A stretch of 16,229 nt of DNA from contig RFPK01000018.1 of assembly GCA_009926195.1 (NCBI GenBank), forward strand, positions 1 to 16,229, given 5' to 3'. The notes beneath the pieces are model-generated. The model did no database searches and was not told the DNA's origin. It was given only the letters and a program-made list of their open reading frames with translations. Origin of the DNA: Synechococcaceae bacterium WB4_1_0192 (GTDB lineage: Bacteria > Cyanobacteriota > Cyanobacteriia > PCC-6307 > Cyanobiaceae). The position numbers and the translations under genes were made by a program. The first letter of the stretch is position 1; each line of letters opens with the position of its first letter. Shown piece after piece: positions 1 to 6,646 of the stretch.

Positions 1-57
1 TTGTGCTAAATTTTTTATAAACAGTGTCAACAAATTTTTTAGATCTTTTGTTCTTCA
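1..57. other. AT-rich stretch at left edge, sharply different from neighbouring DNA
   Basis: Bases 1 to about 57 are roughly 75% A+T, while the sequence from about 58 onward has the high GC of the rest of the window. The stretch holds a 10-base direct repeat, AAATTTTTTA, at 8-17 and 32-41. It reads in frame into the adaptor gene without a stop. It may be a foreign insertion end, an assembly join, or the far side of a rearrangement; the window alone cannot decide. Confidence 0.6.
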
Positions 58-1099
58 ACTGCAACAGCAACGCCGCAGTGCCGCTGAACGCAGCAACCTC
101 AGCAGCTACACCGTGGTGGCACGCCAGGGATCCCTGCCTGGGGTGATCACCGCCAGCGGTGAACTGGGGGCCTTCCGCAAGGTGAATGTGAGCCCCAAGC
201 GCCAGGGGGTGCTGGAGCGGCTGTTCGTGGAAGAAGGTCAGAGCGTGCGAGCGGGCCAGGCGATCGCCCTGATGGACAGTGGCGACCTGGGCGACCGCCT
301 CGATGAGCTCCAGGCACAGCTGCAGTCGGCCCAGGCCCAGCTGGGACGCAGCCGCAGCGAACTGCAGCGCAACGAAGGCCTCTACCGCCAGAAGGCGATC
401 AGCCAGAACGACTACAACCGCATCCGCGCCACCTACCTGGTGGATCTGGCGGCGGTGAATGCGGCGGATCAGCGGCTCAGCCAGCGCCAGACCGAGCGCC
501 AGGAGCTCACGGTGCGGGCCCCCTTCAGCGGCGTGATCACGGCCCGTTACGCCGATCCCGGCGCCTTCGTGACCCCGACCACCTCCGCCAGCGCCACCGC
601 CGGTGCCAGCAGCTCCTCGATCGTGGAGCTGGCCCAGGGTCTGGAGGCGATCGCCAAGGTGCCGGAGAGCGACATCGGCCGGCTGCGGGTGGGGCAGAAC
701 GCCAACGTGCGCGTCGACGCCTTCCCGGACCGTCGCTTCGCCGCCCGTGTCCGCCAGATCGCGCCGCGCGCCGAAAAGGTCAACAACGTCACCTCGTTCG
801 AGGTGAAGCTCGAACTGCTGCAACCACCGCCGGAACTGCGGATCGGCATGACGGCCGATATCGACTTCAACACCGGTGCGCTGCCGGCCCGCACCCTGGT
901 GCCCACCGTGGCCGTGGTCACCGAAGAGGGCAAGCCGGGGGTGCTGCTGGTCGGCAAGGACAACCAGCCCACGTTCCAGCCGGTGAGCCTTGGCGCCAGC
1001 AGCGGCCGCGATACCCAGATCCTCGATGGTCTGCGGCCGGGCCAGCGGATCTTCATCGATCTACCCCCCTGGGCCAAGAAGAGCCGCGGCCGGGATTGA
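2..1099 (+). CDS. HlyD/MacA-type periplasmic adaptor subunit of an efflux system, 5' end missing
   Basis: This encodes a membrane-fusion (periplasmic adaptor) protein of the RND/ABC efflux type, linking an inner-membrane pump to an outer-membrane channel. In order, it shows a lipoyl-like half motif (VNVSPKRQGVLERLFVEEGQ followed by VRAGQ), an Ala/Gln/Arg-rich helical hairpin, the second lipoyl half (VRAPFSGVITARYADPGAFV), a beta-barrel (ESDIGRLRVGQNANVRVDAF) and a C-terminal membrane-proximal domain. The frame is open to the window edge, so the start is not visible; the first internal start is GTG at 113. Homology-like sequence continues upstream of that GTG (YTVVARQGSLPGVITASGEL), so 113 is unlikely to be the real start. 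The usual N-terminal membrane anchor is not recognisable, and codons before about position 56 are AT-rich and look foreign. No pump gene lies in the window. The adaptor family is well supported; the substrate is unknown. Confidence 0.8.
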   Translation, partial: CAKFFINSVNKFFRSFVLQLQQQRRSAAERSNLSSYTVVARQGSLPGVITASGELGAFRKVNVSPKRQGVLERLFVEEGQSVRAGQAIALMDSGDLGDRLDELQAQLQSAQAQLGRSRSELQRNEGLYRQKAISQNDYNRIRATYLVDLAAVNAADQRLSQRQTERQELTVRAPFSGVITARYADPGAFVTPTTSASATAGASSSSIVELAQGLEAIAKVPESDIGRLRVGQNANVRVDAFPDRRFAARVRQIAPRAEKVNNVTSFEVKLELLQPPPELRIGMTADIDFNTGALPARTLVPTVAVVTEEGKPGVLLVGKDNQPTFQPVSLGASSGRDTQILDGLRPGQRIFIDLPPWAKKSRGRD

Positions 1100-1129
1100 G
1101 CCCTGGCCAAAGGCATGCGGCAAGCCGCC

Positions 1130-2299
1130 TCAGCGGCTCCTGGTGCTGAGAAAGCGGCGGCTGCTGTCAACGATGCGGGCACTGGCCTGGCCATCGCCGA
1201 AGGGGTTGTGGGCGCGGGCCATGGCCTCGTAGGCCTCAGGGCTCTCCAGCAGCAGCGCCGCCTCGCGCAGGATGTCGGCGCCATCGGTGCCGATCAGGCG
1301 TGCGGTGCCGGCATCGACAGCCTCCGGCCGTTCGGTGGTGCGCCGCAGCACCAGCACCGGTTTGCCCAGGGCCGGAGCCTCCTCCTGCAGGCCACCGGAA
1401 TCGGTGAGGATCAGCGTGGCCGCCTTCATGGCCGCCACCAGGCGGTCGTAGTCGAGCGGCTCGGTCAACACAGCGCGGGGGTGGTTCCCGAGCAGGGCCT
1501 GCAGGGGCTCACGCACGGTGGGGTTGCGGTGCAGGGGCAGCAGCAGCACCGTGTCCGGAAAACGCTCCAGCAGATCGAGAAAACCTCGCCCGATCTCCTG
1601 CAGGCGATCACCCCAGTTCTCGCGGCGGTGCACCGTGGCCAGGATCAGCCGGTGACTGGCCAGATCGAGCTCGGGCAGCTGAAACGGCGCCGCCTGATCC
1701 GCCATCAGCAACAGCGCGTCGATCACCGTATTGCCGGTGACCAGCACGTCGCCCATCACCCCCGAGGCACGGCAGTTGTCGGCGGAGCGTTCCGTGGGGG
1801 CGAAGTGCAGCAGGGCGAGCTGTGAGATCAGCCGGCGGTTCGCCTCCTCCGGAAAGGGATCAAAGAGGTCGTCGGTGCGCAGCCCCGCCTCGACATGACC
1901 GACCGGAATCTGTTCATAGAAGGCAGCCAGGGCCGAGGCGAAGGCCGTGGTGGTGTCGCCCTGAACCAGCACCAGATCGGGCCGATGCTCGGCAAACTCC
2001 TGCTTGAGCCCCTCCAGGGCAGCACAGGTGACGTGGGTGAGGGTCTGCTTCGGGGCCATCAGGGCCAGATCCCGATCAGCCGTGAGACCGAACAGGTCCA
2101 TCACCTGGGCGACCATCTCGCGATGCTGACCGGTGAGCACCACGCGGGTGTCGAATCCTTCGGCCTGCTGGAAAGCCCGGATCACAGGGGCGAGCTTGAT
2201 GGCCTCGGGCCGCGTTCCGAGGACGATGGTGACGCGGGAGGCTTCGGTGACGCGGGAAGCCTCGGCGTCGTGGATGCCGGCGGTTGCGGGACTGCTCAC
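1130..2299 (-). CDS. wecB: UDP-N-acetylglucosamine 2-epimerase (non-hydrolysing)
   Basis: The enzyme interconverts UDP-GlcNAc and UDP-ManNAc in the cytoplasm, supplying ManNAc units for surface polysaccharide. Family landmarks appear in order: TIVLGTRPEAIKLAPVI at the first Rossmann strand, TGQHREM, VQGDTTTAFASALA, HVEAGLRTDDLFDPFPEEAN, VTGNTVIDAL, TVHRRENWG and LTDSGGLQEEAPALGKPVLV. The Asp, Glu and His residues used by this family (in QGD, HVEAGLR, PFPEE and VHRREN) are all present. I chose GTG at 2299 (389 aa, close to the usual ~370-390). The longer frame from ATG 2398 would overlap the HLIP gene and adds a low-complexity tail. A tandem hexapeptide EASRVT x2 sits just before the first strand, so a still later start is possible. 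It lies downstream of hli on the same strand with a 52-base gap. No other polysaccharide gene is present. Confidence 0.92.
   Translation of the reverse strand: MSSPATAGIHDAEASRVTEASRVTIVLGTRPEAIKLAPVIRAFQQAEGFDTRVVLTGQHREMVAQVMDLFGLTADRDLALMAPKQTLTHVTCAALEGLKQEFAEHRPDLVLVQGDTTTAFASALAAFYEQIPVGHVEAGLRTDDLFDPFPEEANRRLISQLALLHFAPTERSADNCRASGVMGDVLVTGNTVIDALLLMADQAAPFQLPELDLASHRLILATVHRRENWGDRLQEIGRGFLDLLERFPDTVLLLPLHRNPTVREPLQALLGNHPRAVLTEPLDYDRLVAAMKAATLILTDSGGLQEEAPALGKPVLVLRRTTERPEAVDAGTARLIGTDGADILREAALLLESPEAYEAMARAHNPFGDGQASARIVDSSRRFLSTRSR
2229..2264. repeat. 18-bp tandem repeat, two copies, at the 5' end of wecB
   Basis: Two adjacent 18-base units (2229-2246 and 2247-2264) differ at two bases. 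They encode EASRVT twice on the minus strand, directly before the conserved TIVLGTRPE strand of WecB. The repeat keeps the reading frame and lengthens the N-terminal tail without touching the fold. Confidence 0.85.
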
Positions 2300-2351
2300 A
2301 GAAGACGGCCGTTGCCGCGATCCTAGGGACGGTGCCGGCCTGGGCCGCAGC

Positions 2352-2591
2352 TCAGACGTGACCGCCGAGGCGGGCGAGCAACAGAACCGTGAGGCCAACG
2401 GAGAGTCCGACCATCGCCATGCGGCCGTTCCAGATCTCGGCCTGGGGCGTGAAGCCCCGCTTCCACTGGTTGAGCTCGTCAGGCCCTGCCTCGACCATCT
2501 CGGGCAGAGCGGTGGGGGCCAGAGGATCGTCGGAGCTCGGGTGGGCGGTGGCCATCACAACTGCCGCTGCATCCCCAGAGCCTAAGGACAT
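2352..2591 (-). CDS. hli: High-light-inducible protein (HLIP, single-helix chlorophyll-binding)
   Basis: This is a small thylakoid protein of the chlorophyll a/b-binding superfamily; such proteins bind pigment and dissipate excess energy, or protect newly made photosystem II. The 79-residue product has a hydrophilic N-terminus, then the signature EIWNGRMAMVG (about residues 52-62) opening a single membrane helix ending LLLARLGG. Glu and Asn/Arg in this signature are the expected chlorophyll ligands and ion-pair partners. The start ATG at 2591 shares one base with the tsaD stop (TGATG), suggesting translation by re-initiation after tsaD. An alternative ATG at 2555 would give 67 residues beginning MATAHPSSD. 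No Shine-Dalgarno sequence is obvious before 2591. wecB follows on the same strand. The family is clear; the HLIP subgroup is not determined. Confidence 0.9.
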   Translation of the reverse strand: MSLGSGDAAAVVMATAHPSSDDPLAPTALPEMVEAGPDELNQWKRGFTPQAEIWNGRMAMVGLSVGLTVLLLARLGGHV

Positions 2592-3430
2592 CAGAAGGGT
2601 GGCTGTGGTGCATAGAGCTGTGCCGCGTCCTCAAGCGCCAGCCGCGGTGCCACCGCAAGCCCGATGCTGCTGACGCGACCGGCCAGGAGCCGCTGCTCGG
2701 CGGCCACGCCGATCATCGCGGCGTTGTCCGTGCAGTAGGCCAGCGGCGCCACGCGCCACTGCAGGTCCAGCTCGCGACAGCGCTGCTCGAAACGGCTGCG
2801 CAGGCGTCGGTTGGCGGCAACCCCGCCGACCATCACGATCGTTCCGAGCCCCTGATCGCGGGCACAGCGACAGGTGCGCTCCACGAGCACCTCGGCCACC
2901 ACCTGCTCAAAGCTGGCGGCCACATCGGCGATCGGGACAGATTCGCCTCCAGCGGCCTGCTCGGCCCGCAGCTGCTGAACCAGGCGCAATACAGCGGTCT
3001 TGAGGCCGCTGAAGCTGAAGTCGTAGGGATGGAAGCCGCCCTCGGCCAGGGAGACCCGCCCCTTGGGCAAACGGAAACGACCGGGATCACCCGCGGCGGC
3101 AGCGGCCTCGATGGCGGGGCCACCGTGCAGGCGGGCCAGGGTTCGCCCTGTGACGGATCCCACCAGCAGGGCCCCCACCAGTCCGGGCGCCGCGGTGGCG
3201 GCGATCGCGTCCAGCTCGGCCATGGCAACGCCGCTCTCGGCCAGCACCCGCTCGATCAGGCCCGGCAGGGCCTCCACATGGCGGCGGGAGGCGATCTCCG
3301 GCACCACCCCGCCCCAGCGGGCGTGCTCCTCCACCTGGGAGGCCACGGCGCTCGCCAGCACCCGCTGATCCCGCACCAACGCCGCGGCCGACTCGTCACA
3401 ACTTGTTTCGAGGGCCAGCAGTGTCGGCAT
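2591..3430 (-). CDS. tsaD: tRNA N6-threonylcarbamoyladenosine transferase TsaD, with a large internal in-frame deletion
   Basis: TsaD transfers threonylcarbamoyl to A37 of ANN-decoding tRNAs with TsaB and TsaE and is normally essential. Clear TsaD sequence is present at both ends: LALETSCDESAAALV at residues 5-19, GGVVPEIASRRHVEALPGLI at 40-59, PGLVGALLVGSVTGRTLARLHG at 82-103, then directly GGPAIEAAAAAGDP, FSFSGLKTAVLRL (138-150), MVGGVAANRRLR (200-211) and CTDNAAMIG (233-241). Between LHG (residue 103) and GPAIE the family normally has about 76 residues carrying the HxxEGH metal ligands, SGGHT and DDAAGEAFDK. All are absent, and the length is 279 instead of about 340-355 residues. The join lies near 3119-3127, and the frame is preserved. 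The metal-ligand Asp in CTDN remains. As written the product should be inactive. It is translationally coupled to hli by TGATG and divergent from psaF. Confidence 0.88.
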   Translation of the reverse strand: MPTLLALETSCDESAAALVRDQRVLASAVASQVEEHARWGGVVPEIASRRHVEALPGLIERVLAESGVAMAELDAIAATAAPGLVGALLVGSVTGRTLARLHGGPAIEAAAAAGDPGRFRLPKGRVSLAEGGFHPYDFSFSGLKTAVLRLVQQLRAEQAAGGESVPIADVAASFEQVVAEVLVERTCRCARDQGLGTIVMVGGVAANRRLRSRFEQRCRELDLQWRVAPLAYCTDNAAMIGVAAEQRLLAGRVSSIGLAVAPRLALEDAAQLYAPQPPF

Positions 3431-3546
3431 CAGCTCAGAAGGGCTCCCCTACTGTCCGCAAGTGACATCCTGCCGTGCAGCGGCTGCCATCGCGCAGCTG
3501 GGAAGCGGCAAGGCTCTCCCCAGTACGCCATCCAGGTCTGGACCCG

Positions 3547-4026
3547 ATGCGCCGCCTTTTCGCCGTTCTCATTTCCGCCCTGCTGCTCTTCGGCTTCGCC
3601 CCCGTGGCCAAGGCCGATGTGGCGGGCCTCACCCCCTGCTCCGAGAGCGCCCGCTTCCAGCAGCGCGCCGCCACTGCCTCCACGCCGCAGGCCAAGGCGC
3701 GCTTCGAGATGTACAGCCAGGCCGTGTGCGGCGCTGACGGTCTGCCCCACCTGATTGTGGACGGCCGCCTCAGCCACGCCGGCGACTTCATCATCCCCGG
3801 CATCGCCTTCCTCTACATCGCCGGTTGCATCGGCTGGGCCGGTCGCAACTACCTGATCGCAATCCGCGGCCAGAAGGATGCAGCCATGAAGGAGATCCAG
3901 ATCGATCTTTCCCTGGCCCTGAAGAGCACCCTGGCTGCCGCCACCTGGCCGATCGCTGCCTTCGGCGAGTTCACCAGCGGCAAGCTGCTTGAGTCGGACG
4001 ACAAGGTCACCGTCTCGCCCCGCTGA
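3547..4026 (+). CDS. psaF: Photosystem I subunit III (plastocyanin/cytochrome c6-docking)
   Basis: PsaF is a peripheral photosystem I subunit with one main membrane helix; its lumenal side helps dock plastocyanin or cytochrome c6. The 159-residue precursor begins with a signal peptide (MRRLFAVLIS...) with likely cleavage after AKA at residue 23, giving mature DVAGLTPC. Two cysteines (C31 and C61) fit the lumenal disulphide of the family. They are followed by GLPHLIVDGRLSHAGDFIIP and the membrane segment IPGIAFLYIAGCIGWAGRNYL. I chose ATG 3547 because the upstream in-frame ATG at 3475 would put 24 polar residues before the signal peptide. No strong Shine-Dalgarno sequence is seen. psaJ follows after 53 bases, and tsaD diverges from the 116-base upstream region. 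Confidence 0.96.
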   Translation: MRRLFAVLISALLLFGFAPVAKADVAGLTPCSESARFQQRAATASTPQAKARFEMYSQAVCGADGLPHLIVDGRLSHAGDFIIPGIAFLYIAGCIGWAGRNYLIAIRGQKDAAMKEIQIDLSLALKSTLAAATWPIAAFGEFTSGKLLESDDKVTVSPR

Positions 4027-4079
4027 GCCAGGTTCGCCCCAACCCTCTACCCACGCCTCATCAACCCAGGGTCTTTCCG

Positions 4080-4196
4080 ATGCAGAAGTTCCTCACCACC
4101 GCTCCGGTGTTCGCGGCGATCTGGTTCACCATCACCGCCGGCATCCTGATCGAGTTCAACCGCTTCTTCCCCGACCTGCTCTTCCACCCCATGTGA
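4080..4196 (+). CDS. psaJ: Photosystem I subunit IX (PsaJ), 38 aa
   Basis: This small single-helix photosystem I subunit stabilises PsaF and nearby chlorophylls. The reading frame gives MQKFLTTAPVFAAIW, then a hydrophobic helix ending GILIEFNRFFPDLLF, HPM and a TGA stop at 4194-4196. The polar start, single hydrophobic helix, GILIEFNRFFPD end and 38-residue length are diagnostic of PsaJ. The start ATG follows AGGGTC by about eight bases, a modest ribosome-binding site. It lies directly downstream of psaF, as in most cyanobacteria, and is closed by a strong terminator, so psaF-psaJ looks like a two-gene transcript. Confidence 0.96.
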   Translation: MQKFLTTAPVFAAIWFTITAGILIEFNRFFPDLLFHPM

Positions 4197-4221
4197 GCCG
4201 AGCAGCTCAACCTCAGCACCG

Positions 4222-4247
4222 GCGGCCCACAAGGGGCCGCTTTTTTT
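4222..4247 (+). terminator. Intrinsic terminator after psaFJ
   Basis: A perfect 7-bp stem (GCGGCCC at 4222-4228 with GGGCCGC at 4234-4240) and a 5-base ACAAG loop are followed at once by seven T residues (4241-4247). The polarity fits the end of the psaF-psaJ transcript. On the other strand the T tract precedes the stem as A residues, so it should not efficiently stop gmk transcripts. Confidence 0.9.
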
Positions 4248-4270
4248 ATGCTGATCAGGGCAACGACGGA

Positions 4271-4840
4271 TCAGACCAGCTCCATCAGCCGCTCCAGTTC
4301 GGCCAGGGCCAGATCGAGATCGGCATTGACGAGCACGGCGTCGAATTCCGTCTCGGCCGCCAGCTCGATGCGGGCCCGCTCCAGCCGCCGGGCGATCGCC
4401 GCATCGCTGTCGGTGCCACGCCCACGGATGCGCCGCTCCAGCTCCTCGAACGAGGGGGGCTTGATGAAGATCTGGAAGCCGCTGGGGAAGCTGCGCCGCA
4501 CCTGACGCGCCCCCTCCAGCTCGATCTCCAGCAACACGGGCCGCCCGGCCGCCAACTGCTCCTCCACGGGACGGCGCGGAGTGCCGTAGCAGTTGCCGGC
4601 GAATTCGGCCCACTCCAGCAAGCCACCCCCGGCGACATCGGCCTCAAAGGCGGGCCGATCCAGGAAGAAGTAATGCTCACCCTCGCGCTCACCGCTGCGC
4701 GGTTGGCGGGTGGTGGCGGAGATCGACAGCCAGATCTGCGGGTGGCGCTGCAACAGAGCCGTCACCAGGGTGCCCTTGCCGACACCGCTCGGCCCGGTGA
4801 TCAGGAACAGCCTGCCGGGGGAGGACGTCTGCACGGCCAT
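4271..4840 (-). CDS. gmk: Guanylate kinase
   Basis: Guanylate kinase phosphorylates GMP (or dGMP) to GDP with ATP in the cytoplasm. The 189-residue product shows the P-loop LFLITGPSGVGKGTL near the N-terminus, then the GMP-binding region with SATTRQPRSGEREGEHYFFL and the segment LLEWAEFAGNCYGTPRRPVE, then VLLEIELEGARQVRR and IFIKPPSFEELERRIRGRGT of the lid. The length matches the family (about 185-207). ATG 4840 was chosen because it places a normal short tail (MAVQTSSPGR) before the P-loop strand; the frame stays open further upstream but that sequence belongs to rqcH on the other strand. The 57-base gap to rqcH must carry both divergent start signals; I see no convincing promoter boxes. Confidence 0.96.
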   Translation of the reverse strand: MAVQTSSPGRLFLITGPSGVGKGTLVTALLQRHPQIWLSISATTRQPRSGEREGEHYFFLDRPAFEADVAGGGLLEWAEFAGNCYGTPRRPVEEQLAAGRPVLLEIELEGARQVRRSFPSGFQIFIKPPSFEELERRIRGRGTDSDAAIARRLERARIELAAETEFDAVLVNADLDLALAELERLMELV

Positions 4841-4897
4841 CACGGATGTGGACACGGCCCTGCAGAGTAGGAGCGCCGCCGCAGCCGCCCTGCAGCC

Positions 4898-6646
4898 ATG
4901 GCCTCGCTGCCCCTTCAGGCGATGGACATCACCAGCCTTCGGGCGGTGCTGACGGAGCTGCGTCCAGCCCTGCTGCCCAGCCGCTTCGAAAAGGCTCGGC
5001 AGGCCGATGGCCAGACCGTGCAGCTGGGCTTCCGCAGCCTCACGGGCCGGCACTGGCTGGAGATCAGCTGGCTGGCGGAGGCACCGCGGCTGCTGGCGAT
5101 CGGCGATCCACCGCGCGGGGGCGACGGCAGCACCCTCGCGCAGCAACTGCAGCATGGTCTGGGGGGTCTGGCCCTGGTTGGCCTGGAGCAGCAGGGCTTT
5201 GAAAGGGTGGTGGAGCTGGGCTTCGCGCCCCGGCCGGGCGAGCCGGTTCGCCGCAGCCTGGTGGTGGAGCTGATGGGTCGCCACAGCAACCTGTTCCTGC
5301 TCGATGAGGAGCGCCGCGTGGTGGCGGCCGGTCGCCAGGTGCGCGAGCAGCAGTCGCGGCTAAGGCCGATCGGCACGGGCGACCTCTACGCGCCACCACC
5401 ACCCCTGAGCGGCAGCCCCCCCTCGGCCGGGCAAGACCAGGCCGCCTGGCGTGCGGAGTTGAACCTGTTGCCCCTGCCGCTCGGTCGCGCCCTGAGCAGC
5501 GCCTTCCAGGGCATCAGCCCATCGCTGGCCCTGCAGCTGGCGGCCCCGGAGCGATCCGAGGCCGAGGCCCTGCTGGCCACCCCGGTGCAGGAACTCAGGG
5601 AAGCGCATTGGCAGGGGCTCTGGCAGCGCTGGTGCCAGTGGCTGGAGGCTCTGGAGCACGACCGCTTTCAGCTCCATGGAAACGGCCCCACCGCCTACAG
5701 CTGCTGGGGTGGCTCAGGGGAAACCGGCTCCGCTGGTCATCAGGGGCTCCCGATCAACGACGGCCTGGCTGCCCACCACCACAAGGTGCTGCGCGGCAGG
5801 GAGCTGCAACGGCGCCGCGCCTCCCTGGAGCTGCGGCTGCGCCAGGCCCTGGAGCGGGAGCGAAGCCAGCAGCAGGAGCAGCACCAGCGGCTGGCGCAGG
5901 TGGAGTCGAGCGATCAACTGCAACGGCAGGCCGATGCGCTGCTCTGCCTGCCACAGCCCAGCCGCGAGCAGGTGGCCGAGGCCCAGAGCCTCTACCGGCG
6001 CGCCCGCCGGCTACGGCGCTCGGTGGAGGCGATCACCCCTCGCCTGGCTCTGCACGACGCCCGCATCGCCCAACTGGAGGCCAGCCTCACCTACCTGGCC
6101 CAGGGGGAGGACAGCCTGATGGCGGCCGAGCAGCAACTGCAGGAGCTGCAGGCCCTGGAGGAGGACAGCGAGGCGCTGCTACGGCTGGGCCGGCAGGAGC
6201 AGCGGCGGCGGGGCAGTGGCGGCCGCAGCGACGGGGCGGCGCCGACGCCTCTGGAGCTGCGAACACCTGGGGGGCTGCGGCTGCAGGTGGGCCGTAACCA
6301 TCGCCAGAACGACTGGATCAGCCTGCGCCAGGCCAGGCGCGGCGATCTCTGGTTCCATGCCCAGGAATGCCCCGGCAGCCATGTGGTGCTGAAGAGCTCC
6401 GAGGGCACTGCCAGCGAAGCGGATCTGCAGGCCGCCGCCGATGTGGCGGCCCACTTCAGCCGAGCCCGCGACAACAATCGCGTCGCCGTGGTGATGGTGA
6501 CCAGCGAAAGCCTGCAGCGCATTCCCGGGGCCGGGCCTGGCACGGTGCGGCACCGGGGGGGCGACGTGCTCTGGGCCGAACCGGCCCGCGCCCGGCAACT
6601 GCTGGCGGCTCCAGTGCATAGCCTCGGGCGGGATTCAGAGTCATGA
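4898..6646 (+). CDS. rqcH: NFACT-family protein RqcH (Rqc2 homologue; formerly fibronectin-binding-like)
   Basis: RqcH binds stalled 50S-peptidyl-tRNA complexes and, where studied in bacteria, recruits tRNA-Ala to add C-terminal alanine tails that mark nascent chains for degradation. The 582-residue product has an NFACT-N domain with AMDITSLRAVLTELR at 8-22 and LVVELMGRHSNLFLLDEERR at 121-140. A helical coiled-coil region rich in Gln, Arg and Glu covers about 295-435, and the NFACT-R domain includes GRNHRQNDWISL (465-476) and RGDLWFHAQECPGSHVVL (481-498). ATG 4898 is used; ATG 4922 (MDITSL) is an alternative. The motif expected to read Asp-Arg before the VVEL strand reads GFERVVELGF here (Glu102-Arg103). 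Its stop overlaps the tatC start by ATGA, so the two are probably co-translated. A TAGGAG element upstream is too distant to assign firmly. Confidence 0.93.
   Translation: MASLPLQAMDITSLRAVLTELRPALLPSRFEKARQADGQTVQLGFRSLTGRHWLEISWLAEAPRLLAIGDPPRGGDGSTLAQQLQHGLGGLALVGLEQQGFERVVELGFAPRPGEPVRRSLVVELMGRHSNLFLLDEERRVVAAGRQVREQQSRLRPIGTGDLYAPPPPLSGSPPSAGQDQAAWRAELNLLPLPLGRALSSAFQGISPSLALQLAAPERSEAEALLATPVQELREAHWQGLWQRWCQWLEALEHDRFQLHGNGPTAYSCWGGSGETGSAGHQGLPINDGLAAHHHKVLRGRELQRRRASLELRLRQALERERSQQQEQHQRLAQVESSDQLQRQADALLCLPQPSREQVAEAQSLYRRARRLRRSVEAITPRLALHDARIAQLEASLTYLAQGEDSLMAAEQQLQELQALEEDSEALLRLGRQEQRRRGSGGRSDGAAPTPLELRTPGGLRLQVGRNHRQNDWISLRQARRGDLWFHAQECPGSHVVLKSSEGTASEADLQAAADVAAHFSRARDNNRVAVVMVTSESLQRIPGAGPGTVRHRGGDVLWAEPARARQLLAAPVHSLGRDSES

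Noticed and set aside
1..57. Tn7-like or CRISPR-associated transposon end
   Set aside because: Spaced AT repeats alone are not enough; no TnsB-type end pattern, transposase or target duplication is visible.
1123..1138. Hairpin AGCCGC/GCGGCT at the wecB stop as a terminator
   Set aside because: The stem is only six pairs and neither strand has a following T tract, so it is not a convincing intrinsic terminator.
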